Shown: one piece after another, positions 1 through 5,441 of the stretch
How the letters are laid out: the number at the start of each line of letters is the position of its first letter
Position numbering within the stretch: position 1 is the first letter of the stretch
DNA from: Bacilli bacterium
GTDB lineage: Bacteria; Bacillota_I; Bacilli_A; RF39; UBA660
Assembly: GCA_900772435.1 (NCBI GenBank)
Contig: CAAHEM010000017.1
Location: 1-5,808 of the forward strand
Direction: 5' to 3'
Length of the DNA stretch: 5,808 nucleotides
Translations under genes and position numbers: made by a program
The notes under the pieces: generated by a model
What the model was told of the DNA's origin: nothing
Database searches by the model: none
Seen by the model: only the letters and a program-made list of their open reading frames with translations

Positions 1-119
1 GTATGAACTTTATATTCGTAGTAACCTGCTTCTCCGCTTATATATAGAATTAAGAAAATTATAAATAAAAATAACATAATAATTAGAAAATAATTTTTAC
101 TTGTTTGTTCTTCTTCCAT
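1..119 (-). CDS. Small membrane protein, N-terminal 39 codons (cut by left window edge)
   Basis: Starting at the ATG at 119-117, the minus strand reads open to the window edge. The visible part begins MEEEQTSKNY, a short acidic and polar head. A very hydrophobic stretch follows at about residues 11-28 (FLIIMLFLFIIFLILYI), then SGEAGYYEYKVH. This fits one membrane span with the rest of the protein outside or inside the membrane. The start is well supported: AAAGGAG (125-131) lies in the last codons of spoIIP, about 5 nt upstream, and the ATG shares one base with the spoIIP stop (TAATG), which suggests translational coupling. In Bacillus subtilis the gene after spoIIP is yqxA, also a small membrane protein, but I cannot show homology from 39 residues. 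The function is unknown. That the gene is real is likely; its identity is not established. Confidence 0.72.
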   Translation of the reverse strand, partial: MEEEQTSKNYFLIIMLFLFIIFLILYISGEAGYYEYKVH

Positions 120-967
120 TATGACTCCTTTATATAATCGCTGATTATCTTAGCAAATACTTCTATAGTATTATTTAATTCTTCAAGAGTTGAATCAATT
201 CCACCTATTTTAACTAGTATTATTTTGTTATTTAAGTCTTGATTATAATTTATATCTTCTCTTAGTGTTACTCCTCTACTTATGCCTTTATATTCATTAT
301 TTAACCTATTATTTAAGTTATCTGCGATGAGTTTATTCTTTTTATAATCTTTATTATCTGCTCCAATAACAAAAAGAATTCTAGCATACTTCTTATTATC
401 TTTTTCATATAAAGTATATTTATGTCTTAGGGAGTCTCTATGAATATCTAATATTAGTTTATAATCTTCAGTTAAATTCTTTTCTAAAAAGTATCTACTT
501 GCTTTATAACTATCTGTGTATTTAAGTTTATTCTTAGATAAATATTCTTTCATACTAGAAGTTTCTATATAAGAATTAATATTATAACTCTTTAAATATT
601 CTTTTAGCATCTTTGATACTAAAGTTACATCTGGAATAATAGAATAATCACTAGTAAAAGGAAGAGTATATTTTTCAGTATCATGAGTATTATAAATATA
701 TACTAAGTTATCACTACTTAAACTAATACTTTTTGATATATTAATATCTGTTAAATCAACTATTTTATTTAATGATTTATATACTATTTCAGTTTTAAGT
801 TTTTCTATATTTATTTCAGAATTATTATATTTGTTTTCAATTTTCTCTTTTATAATATCCAGAAAATTTGTATTCTTTAAAATAAAATAATAGCTAAATA
901 TAATTAGTAAAACTATTAAATATTTCATTACTTTATTTTTAATATTTCTTGTATCAAATCTATTCAT
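119..967 (-). CDS. spoIIP: Stage II sporulation protein P (SpoIIP), peptidoglycan amidase/endopeptidase
   Basis: SpoIIP cuts septal peptidoglycan (amidase and endopeptidase) and, with SpoIID and SpoIIM in the mother-cell membrane, drives engulfment of the forespore. The 282-residue product has an N-terminal membrane anchor at about residues 14-30, a lysine-rich linker to about 85, then the SpoIIP catalytic region. Visible motifs are YNTHDTEKY (92-100, with H95; family form HNTHxTE), DIHRDS (174-179, H176), a VIGADN segment (200-205), YNQDL (241-245) and KIGGIDSTLEE (253-263). These supply the histidines and glutamate expected for the zinc site. It is shorter than the Bacillus protein (about 400 residues); the shortening lies in the region before the catalytic domain. 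The start is supported by AAAAGGAGG 4-5 nt upstream. It is divergent from rpsT, as in Bacillus, but gpr, which lies between them there, is absent here. The next gene overlaps its stop. I see no clear SigE-type promoter. Confidence 0.93.
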   Translation of the reverse strand: MNRFDTRNIKNKVMKYLIVLLIIFSYYFILKNTNFLDIIKEKIENKYNNSEINIEKLKTEIVYKSLNKIVDLTDINISKSISLSSDNLVYIYNTHDTEKYTLPFTSDYSIIPDVTLVSKMLKEYLKSYNINSYIETSSMKEYLSKNKLKYTDSYKASRYFLEKNLTEDYKLILDIHRDSLRHKYTLYEKDNKKYARILFVIGADNKDYKKNKLIADNLNNRLNNEYKGISRGVTLREDINYNQDLNNKIILVKIGGIDSTLEELNNTIEVFAKIISDYIKES

Positions 968-990
968 TTATCCTCCTTTTTAATAAATAT

Positions 991-1018
991 ATAATATTCT
1001 TAAGGTAAAAAATGTCGA
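991..1018 (-). promoter_or_regulatory. Candidate SigA-like promoter for spoIIP
   Basis: On the minus strand, TCGACA (complement of 1013-1018) matches the -35 consensus at 5 of 6 positions. It is followed after 16 nt by TATTAT (complement of 991-996), 5 of 6 for the -10. Transcription would begin near 984, giving a leader of about 17 nt that includes the GGAGG site. Known spoIIP genes are under the mother-cell factor SigE, and I do not see a convincing SigE -10 (CATACA-like) in this gap. AT-rich DNA produces such matches by chance, so this is tentative. Confidence 0.35.
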
Positions 1019-1034
1019 AAAACTTTTAAATACA

Positions 1035-1063
1035 TTGATTTTTTCTAAATTATTTGATAAACT
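1035..1063 (+). promoter_or_regulatory. Promoter for rpsT
   Basis: TTGATT (1035-1040) is followed after 17 nt by TAAACT (1058-1063). The -10 is preceded by TGA (1055-1057), making an extended -10 element (TGaTAAACT). The start site would be near 1070, leaving a leader of about 20 nt. That is enough for the strong ribosome site AAGGGAGGTGG (1077-1087) but too short for a structured autoregulatory leader. Position and spacing fit a constitutive SigA promoter. Confidence 0.55.
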
Positions 1064-1091
1064 TAAATAGATTTTTAAGGGAGGTGGAATT

Positions 1092-1343
1092 ATGCCTAAT
1101 ATTAAGAGTGCTAAGAAAAGAGTATTAATTACAAAGAAAGAAACAGTACTAAACAATGATGTAAAAGCTAGTATGAAGACTGCTATTAAGAAAGTTGAAA
1201 AAGCACAAACTAAGGAAGAAGCTCAAGCTAAATTAAATGAAGCTATTAAAAGAATCGATAATGCTGCTTCTAAGGGAGTTATCAAAGCTAATACTAGAGA
1301 TAGATATAAAACTAGATTAAATAAAATAGTAAATGAAAAATAA
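1092..1343 (+). CDS. rpsT: 30S ribosomal protein S20
   Basis: S20 is a primary 16S rRNA-binding protein of the small ribosomal subunit. It folds as a three-helix bundle near the foot of the 30S body. The 83-residue product has the family's usual length and its marks: the N-terminal MPNIKSAKKRV, then alternating lysine-rich helices (KASMKTAIKKVEKA at about 25-38, AQAKLNEAIKRIDNAASKG at about 44-62) and a C-terminal NTRDRYKTRLNKIV. The start is fixed by AAGGGAGGTGG ending 4 nt before the ATG. Codon choice (GCT, AAA, AGA, ATT) is biased as in a highly expressed gene of an AT-rich genome. The gene is a single-gene unit: its own promoter lies upstream and a hairpin terminator begins 3 nt after the stop. 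It is divergent from spoIIP, an arrangement shared with Bacillus. Confidence 0.98.
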   Translation: MPNIKSAKKRVLITKKETVLNNDVKASMKTAIKKVEKAQTKEEAQAKLNEAIKRIDNAASKGVIKANTRDRYKTRLNKIVNEK

Positions 1344-1345
1344 TT

Positions 1346-1369
1346 AAGTAGATATTATCTACTTTTTTT
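1346..1369 (+). terminator. Rho-independent terminator of rpsT
   Basis: A perfect 8-bp stem, AAGTAGAT / ATCTACTT (1346-1353 and 1357-1364), closes a 3-nt loop. A run of seven T ends at 1369. It lies 3 nt after the rpsT stop. The stem is AT-rich but complete, so it should end the short S20 transcript. Confidence 0.85.
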
Positions 1370-1377
1370 GTTATACT
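1349..1377 (+). promoter_or_regulatory. Candidate extended -10 promoter for the transglutaminase-like gene, inside the rpsT terminator
   Basis: TGTTATACT (1369-1377) is an extended -10: TG, one base, then TATACT, 5 of 6 to consensus. Seventeen nucleotides upstream, TAGATA (1349-1354) matches the -35 at 4 of 6 positions and lies within the rpsT terminator stem. Transcription would begin near 1384, at the ribosome site of the next gene. That would leave the ATG at 1382 outside the message and favour the start at 1394. Confidence 0.45.
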
Positions 1378-1383
1378 AAATAT

Positions 1384-1389
1384 GGTGGT
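1384..1389 (+). promoter_or_regulatory. Ribosome binding site deciding the start at 1394
   Basis: GGTGGT lies 4 nt before the ATG at 1394 and begins inside the in-frame ATG at 1382. Nothing like a Shine-Dalgarno sequence precedes 1382 (TTATACTAAAT). The later start is therefore preferred; it removes four residues (MVVI). Confidence 0.55.
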
Positions 1390-1393
1390 AATA

Positions 1394-2317
1394 ATGAATA
1401 GGACGTCTAGACTATTATTAATATTGTGTATTTTGGTAATTAGTTTTTCAGTATATATATTTTATATAAATTTTGATGTTATTATGAAAGGAATAGATGC
1501 CTTTATTGATAGTATTAAAGATCATGAGGTTGTTATTCCAGAAGATACTAAAAATCATAGGGTTTATAATTATAAAACAGTTAAAGAAACAAATAATTTT
1601 AATCCTAAGAACATGGATGATTTAAAGGAAATATACTACACCATTTTAAATAATGGATGGAATGAGTTTACATTTTACTGTGATGAGAAGATTTATCCTG
1701 GTTGTGCTAATGATGTAAAAGTACTTGCTGATAATAATGATTATGTATCACTTATAAATAATTTTGTTAGTCCGTACAATGCATATCAAAAATTTAATAC
1801 TTTAGTTACTAATGATGAGATTATTAATATAAAGATTGATAAACTATATACGGAAGATGAAATAAATATAACTGAGAGAAGTATAGATGAAATATTTAAA
1901 AAACTTAATATTAGTACTGGTAACCCTACTCGTGATGATATTAAATCATTACATAATTATTTGATTAAGAATATTACCTATGATACAGCTTATACACCAC
2001 AAACCATTGATAAATCGCCAAGTAAAGCATATTTTGCTCTTACTAATGGTAAAGCAATATGTAGTGGATACTCTGATAGTTTTGCTATTATGATGGATAA
2101 ACTTCATATTCCTAATTTTAAAGTAAGCACATCTGATCATGTATGGAATGTAATATATTTTGAAAATAAATGGCAACATATAGATGTTACTTGGGATGAT
2201 GATGAAGTAAATAATAATAACTATTATAATTTCTTTATGATAAGTACTAATGATTTATTAAAGAAAGATGCTACTAAACATTCATTTGATAGAACAGAAT
2301 ATCTTGAACTAAAATAA
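1394..2317 (+). CDS. Membrane-anchored extracytoplasmic transglutaminase-like protein
   Basis: This is a 307-residue protein from the preferred start at 1394 (311 from the ATG at 1382). Residues about 6-25 (LLLILCILVISFSVYIFYIN) form one N-terminal membrane span after MNRTSR, so most of the chain should lie outside the cell. A middle region (about 60-160) is of unknown fold and holds two cysteines, C96 and C104 (FYC...GC), that could form a disulfide. The C-terminal part is a transglutaminase/protease-like domain. GKAICSGYSDSFAIMM carries the nucleophile C223, SDHVWNVIYF carries H249, and HIDVTWDDD carries D264, giving an intact Cys-His-Asp triad in the usual order. Such domains in bacteria act as peptidases, cross-linkers or cell-wall modifying enzymes; the substrate cannot be told from sequence. 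It follows rpsT on the same strand after a terminator and converges on the yqeH-mutL-miaA operon. Domain call is confident; function is open. Confidence 0.85.
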   Translation: MNRTSRLLLILCILVISFSVYIFYINFDVIMKGIDAFIDSIKDHEVVIPEDTKNHRVYNYKTVKETNNFNPKNMDDLKEIYYTILNNGWNEFTFYCDEKIYPGCANDVKVLADNNDYVSLINNFVSPYNAYQKFNTLVTNDEIINIKIDKLYTEDEINITERSIDEIFKKLNISTGNPTRDDIKSLHNYLIKNITYDTAYTPQTIDKSPSKAYFALTNGKAICSGYSDSFAIMMDKLHIPNFKVSTSDHVWNVIYFENKWQHIDVTWDDDEVNNNNYYNFFMISTNDLLKKDATKHSFDRTEYLELK

Positions 2318-2348
2318 AAGAATTCAATTTTAAATGTTGAATTCTTTT
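2316..2348. terminator. Bidirectional Rho-independent terminator between convergent genes
   Basis: AAAAGAATTCAA (2316-2327) pairs perfectly with TTGAATTCTTTT (2337-2348), 12 bp around a 9-nt loop. On the plus strand the stem runs into T2345-T2351 and more T-rich sequence. On the minus strand the complement of 2308-2319 reads TTTTATTTTAGT, also a usable U-tract. The left arm begins within the stop codon of the transglutaminase-like gene, and the right T-tract touches the lipoprotein stop at 2350-2352. One hairpin therefore serves both transcripts. Confidence 0.88.
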
Positions 2349-2349
2349 T

Positions 2350-2664
2350 TTATTTTTCTTTTGTTAGTTTTTTTATTAGATCTTGTTGTTGCTCACTTGA
2401 TTTATCCATGATGTAAAGATTTGATACTGGTATTGTCATGGTTGAACCATCATTAAATTCTATTACTACGTGTGTACCACAATAAGATGGAGTTCCTACA
2501 TGTTTTATATTTTCTATTTCTATGTATTCATCCCCTATTATCATATAGTAGGCTTTTTCTGGCGTTCTTGTTTCTTCATTATTACTTTTAGAGCATCCAC
2601 TCATTAGTGTTAGAGTTGCTACGCTTGCTAATAATAATGCTTTTAATTCTCTTCTTTTATTCAT
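2350..2664 (-). CDS. Small predicted lipoprotein of unknown function
   Basis: The 104-residue product opens with a lipoprotein signal peptide: positively charged MNKRRELK, a hydrophobic core (about 9-20), and the lipobox LMSGC with the lipidated cysteine at C24. The mature protein would be anchored to the outer face of the membrane. A hydrophilic spacer (about 25-37) follows, then a compact, probably beta-rich region (about 38-87) with MIIGDEYIEIENI, a lone C62 (PSYCGTHVV) and EFNDGSTMTIPVSNLYIMD, and a charged tail. I do not recognise a family. It is the last gene of the yqeH-mutL-miaA operon. Its ATG overlaps the miaA stop by 8 nt (ATGAATAA), and GGGAG (2673-2677) lies 8 nt before the start. 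It ends within the T-tract of the shared terminator. Its place beside miaA says nothing clear about its role, as an exported protein cannot work in tRNA modification. Confidence 0.82.
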   Translation of the reverse strand: MNKRRELKALLLASVATLTLMSGCSKSNNEETRTPEKAYYMIIGDEYIEIENIKHVGTPSYCGTHVVIEFNDGSTMTIPVSNLYIMDKSSEQQQDLIKKLTKEK

Positions 2665-3553
2665 TTAATAAACTCCCATCTATATAGTCTTTAACTTCAT
2701 TGATTGTGTTATCAAAGTTATCATAATCTACATCAAACCATGTAATATCTTTCATTTGATTATTAAACCATGTAAATTGTCTTTTAGCATACTTTCTTGT
2801 ATTTTGTTTTATTAGTTCTTTTGCTTCATCAAAAGTGATGTTACCTTTAAAATAAAGTTCTAGTTCTTTATAACCTATAATATTGCTGAAGTTTTTAAGA
2901 TTCATTTTATAAAGTTTTTCCGCTTCTTCTAAAAGTCCACTTTCAAACATTTTATCTACTCTTTTATTTGCTTTATCATATAGAGTAACTCTGTCACATC
3001 TAAGACCTATTAAAGTAAAATCATAAACTCTTTTATTGATTTCTTCTGTTTTATTTTGTATTTTTCCAGTTTCTTTAAATCTTTTAATGAATCTTTCTAA
3101 TCTTTGTCTATTATTTACATGTATATCATTATCTTTATCTATTTCATTTGCCATTACTTTTAACTCTTCATTAGTGTAATTACTCAAATCAATATCAGAT
3201 TTTACTGTTTCTTCTAAGTTATAGTTATAAAGTAATGCTTTTATATATAGTCCTGAGCCGCCTACAATAATTATATTTTTATTTTCTTTAATAAATTTAT
3301 CTAGTAGTTTTCGTCCTTCTTTTTGATAATCAAATAAGGTATAATCATCATTTAATGATACTAGATCTAACATATAGTGTGGAACGTTTTCTTTTTCTTC
3401 TTCAGTGACTTTTGCTGTTGCAATAAGAGGTTCTTTATAGATTGCTGTTGAGTCTGCATTTATAATAACTGCATCTAAGTAGTGAGCAAGACTTACTGAT
3501 AATTTAGTTTTACCGGTTGCTGTAGGACCTACTATTGTTATTATTTTACTCAT
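2657..3553 (-). CDS. miaA: tRNA dimethylallyltransferase MiaA
   Basis: MiaA transfers the dimethylallyl group from DMAPP to N6 of A37 in tRNAs that read UNN codons. This is the first step toward ms2i6A and steadies codon-anticodon pairing. The 298-residue product shows the whole family: P-loop GPTATGKT (9-16), the NADSTAIYK region (32-40) with the conserved aspartate D34, TAKVT (46-50), GGSGLYIKAL (98-107), NNRQRLERFI (147-156), LIGLRCDR (181-188), NKRVDKM (196-202), GYKELELY (227-234) and QNTRKYAKRQFTWF (250-263). Length is typical. The frame is open up to a TTG at 3574, but the ribosome site GGGAGGTG (3560-3567) lies downstream of that codon. It is placed 8 nt before the ATG at 3553, so 3553 is preferred. 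The start overlaps the stop of the 55-codon gene by 8 nt (ATGAGTAA), and the end overlaps the lipoprotein gene in the same way. mutL near miaA is a common bacterial pairing. Confidence 0.97.
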   Translation of the reverse strand: MSKIITIVGPTATGKTKLSVSLAHYLDAVIINADSTAIYKEPLIATAKVTEEEKENVPHYMLDLVSLNDDYTLFDYQKEGRKLLDKFIKENKNIIIVGGSGLYIKALLYNYNLEETVKSDIDLSNYTNEELKVMANEIDKDNDIHVNNRQRLERFIKRFKETGKIQNKTEEINKRVYDFTLIGLRCDRVTLYDKANKRVDKMFESGLLEEAEKLYKMNLKNFSNIIGYKELELYFKGNITFDEAKELIKQNTRKYAKRQFTWFNNQMKDITWFDVDYDNFDNTINEVKDYIDGSLLNE

Positions 3554-3713
3554 GATCATCACCTCCCATAACAAGTTTCTTAGTTTTAGAATCTATTATT
3601 TCACCATCATCATTTAATTCCCAACCATATTCTTTTAACATATTCATAAAGTCTTCTATAGCATTTCTAACTTCTTTATATTCATCTAAAATACTTTTAT
3701 CATCTTCACTCAT
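3546..3713 (-). CDS. 55-residue acidic protein of unknown function between mutL and miaA
   Basis: This small frame fills the whole gap between mutL and miaA. Its product starts MSEDDKSILDEYKEVRNAI and ends KKLVMGGDDHE. It is acidic, has no membrane segment or cysteine, and probably forms one amphipathic helix (about 5-28, with MNML) followed by a turn-rich tail containing WELNDDGEIIDSKTKK. Three signs support real translation. The ATG overlaps the mutL stop as ATGA. GAGGG (3721-3725) lies 7 nt before it, within the mutL end. The stop overlaps the miaA start by 8 nt, as at the miaA-lipoprotein junction. Translation through this gene would carry ribosomes from mutL to miaA, so coupling alone could explain its presence. 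I recognise no family. A MutL or MiaA partner is only a guess from position. Confidence 0.75.
   Translation of the reverse strand: MSEDDKSILDEYKEVRNAIEDFMNMLKEYGWELNDDGEIIDSKTKKLVMGGDDHE
3560..3567 (-). promoter_or_regulatory. Ribosome binding site deciding the miaA start
   Basis: The complement reads GGGAGGTG, a near-perfect Shine-Dalgarno sequence. GGAGG sits 8 nt before the ATG at 3553. An ATG at 3559 directly abuts the site and is too close, and the TTG at 3574 lies upstream of it. The site falls inside the coding sequence of the 55-codon gene, where it encodes part of its C-terminal MGGDDHE. Confidence 0.8.
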
Positions 3714-5440
3714 GAGTTAACCCTCTTAAACATCTTTTCAAGTTCATATATTGGATATTTTATAACAGTTGGTCTTCCATGAGGACAAGTATATGGGAAT
3801 TCACATTTAAATAGTCTATTTAATAGTTCTTCTTGTTCTTTATAACCAATATTAGTATTTGCTTTAACACTCATCTTACAAGCTAGACGTATAGCTGCTT
3901 TTTCATTAAATTTAACTCTATCAAATTCACCTTTTATTTCAGAGACTAGCTCAAATATTCTTCTAATACTTTCTTCTTCATATCCTTCTTTTAACCATGA
4001 TGGATGCTCTGTAACTCTAAAGGTATTAATACCAAATTCTTCCACTTTGAACCCTACATTTCTTAAAACATCTATATGATCATGTATTCTCATGAATTCA
4101 TTTTTTGGATATTCTAGAGTTATTGGAAATAACATACTCGTTGTGTAAACATCTCTATTTTTTAATGCTTCCATATATCTTTCATAATTGATTCTTTCAT
4201 TAGCGGCGTGTATATCTATCATATACATAATATCTTCATCTTGAGCTATTAAATATGTACCTAGAGCTAAACCAACTGGTTTTATAAATACATCTTCTTT
4301 TTTAACTGCTTCACTATCATATTTTATTTCTTCTTGTTCATCATCGAATTGAAGTCTTACATCTTCGATTTTTCTTTCAGTGTATCTATAGTTATTTTCG
4401 TGATTATAGTCTACTGGAGACTCTTTTACTTCTTCTTGATATCCTTTAAAAGTATTATCAGCTTCGTTTAGAGCTGTTCTAATAGTACTAAAAAGTAAAT
4501 CATCTAAACTTTCTAATTTAGAGAATTTTATATCTTGTTTAGTTGGATGAATATTAACATCTATTAGAGTTGGATCTGTTTCAATATTTATAACTACGAT
4601 TGGAAATTTATTTTCTGCTAAAACTGTATGATATGCATCTTTAATAGTTCTATTTACTGATTGATTACTAACTACTCTTCCATTTACTAAAGTAATCATA
4701 GAGTTTCTATTTGATTTTGAAAGATTTAAATTACTTATATATCCATTAATTATATAATCATAGTTTTCTGCTTCAATTTTAATCATGTTTTTAGATACAT
4801 TAAGTCCAAATATTTCATGTATTACTTTATATATATCATTACTTCCAGATGTTTTTATCATTTCTTTTCCATCATTAAATAAAGCAATTGAAATATCAGG
4901 GTGTGAAAGGGCTATTTTTTCAATATAATTTACTGTAAGAGCTAGTTCTGCATTTAGACTTTTCATGAATTTTAGTCTAGCAGGTGTATTATAAAATAAT
5001 TCTGAAACTTCAATAATAGTTCCTTTTCTCATACTACCTGTTTTTTCTGTTATGAATTTACCTGCTTTTAGATTTAGATACGTAGATTCATTACCATCGT
5101 AAGTATCTAGTACTATATTACTTACTGATGATATTGCAGCTAAAGCTTCACCACGAAAACCTAAAGTATTTATAAAATATAAATCGTTTTCATTTTTGAT
5201 TTTAGATGTTGCGTGTCTACTAAAACATAGTTTAGCATCATCTCTACTCATACCACATCCATCATCAACTATCTTAATTAGTTTAGTACCCGAAAGTAAT
5301 AATTCGATTTTTATATTTTTGCTTCCTGCATCTATACTATTTTCAACTAATTCTTTTACAACATTAGCTATTCTCTCTACTACTTCACCTGCAGCTATTT
5401 TATTAGCTAAGTTTTCACTCATTACATTAATTTTATTCAT
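3710..5440 (-). CDS. mutL: DNA mismatch repair protein MutL (endonuclease type)
   Basis: MutL links mismatch recognition by MutS to strand cutting. The 576-residue chain has an N-terminal GHKL ATPase (about 1-325): IAAGEVVER (15-23), KELVENSIDAGS (29-40, catalytic E30 and Mg-binding N34), DDGCGM (59-64), RHATSKI (75-81), GFRGEAL (94-100), YNTPARLKF (150-158), and NIHPTKQDIKF (296-306, K301 near the gamma phosphate). An acidic linker (about 326-385) follows. The C-terminal dimerization domain holds D409-I-H411-A-x2-E415-x4-E420, the DxHAx2Ex4E endonuclease motif. It also holds ACKMSVKAN (520-528) and CPHGRP (552-557), the other metal-site motifs. It should thus nick DNA itself, as expected where no MutH exists. 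It is slightly shorter than the Bacillus protein (about 627), mainly in the linker. The start lies 1 nt after the yqeH stop, with only a weak upstream AAAGAG, so it may depend on coupling. The TGA stop is at the usual family end. No mutS is in view. Confidence 0.97.
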   Translation of the reverse strand: MNKINVMSENLANKIAAGEVVERIANVVKELVENSIDAGSKNIKIELLLSGTKLIKIVDDGCGMSRDDAKLCFSRHATSKIKNENDLYFINTLGFRGEALAAISSVSNIVLDTYDGNESTYLNLKAGKFITEKTGSMRKGTIIEVSELFYNTPARLKFMKSLNAELALTVNYIEKIALSHPDISIALFNDGKEMIKTSGSNDIYKVIHEIFGLNVSKNMIKIEAENYDYIINGYISNLNLSKSNRNSMITLVNGRVVSNQSVNRTIKDAYHTVLAENKFPIVVINIETDPTLIDVNIHPTKQDIKFSKLESLDDLLFSTIRTALNEADNTFKGYQEEVKESPVDYNHENNYRYTERKIEDVRLQFDDEQEEIKYDSEAVKKEDVFIKPVGLALGTYLIAQDEDIMYMIDIHAANERINYERYMEALKNRDVYTTSMLFPITLEYPKNEFMRIHDHIDVLRNVGFKVEEFGINTFRVTEHPSWLKEGYEEESIRRIFELVSEIKGEFDRVKFNEKAAIRLACKMSVKANTNIGYKEQEELLNRLFKCEFPYTCPHGRPTVIKYPIYELEKMFKRVNS

Positions 5441-5441
5441 A

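Noticed and set aside
968..1091. Possible structured leader or riboswitch in the spoIIP-rpsT gap
   Set aside because: After placing both candidate promoters, only about 20 nt remain as leader on each side. I see no hairpin with a T-tract or other recognisable RNA element.
1949..2179. 76-codon open frame on the minus strand
   Set aside because: It lies wholly inside the transglutaminase-like gene, opposite its catalytic motifs. It has no ribosome site, and its product has low-complexity, Cys/Ile-rich content typical of an antisense shadow.
2316..2348. Inverted repeat as a mobile-element end or attachment site
   Set aside because: The repeat lies between two convergent stops and has U-tracts on both strands. 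A bidirectional terminator explains it, and no transposase or integrase is nearby.
3554..3574. Longer miaA start at TTG 3574 (adds MLWEVMI)
   Set aside because: The extension would translate the ribosome site itself (GGGAGGTG). The P-loop would also lie unusually far from the N-terminus; the ATG at 3553 has proper spacing.
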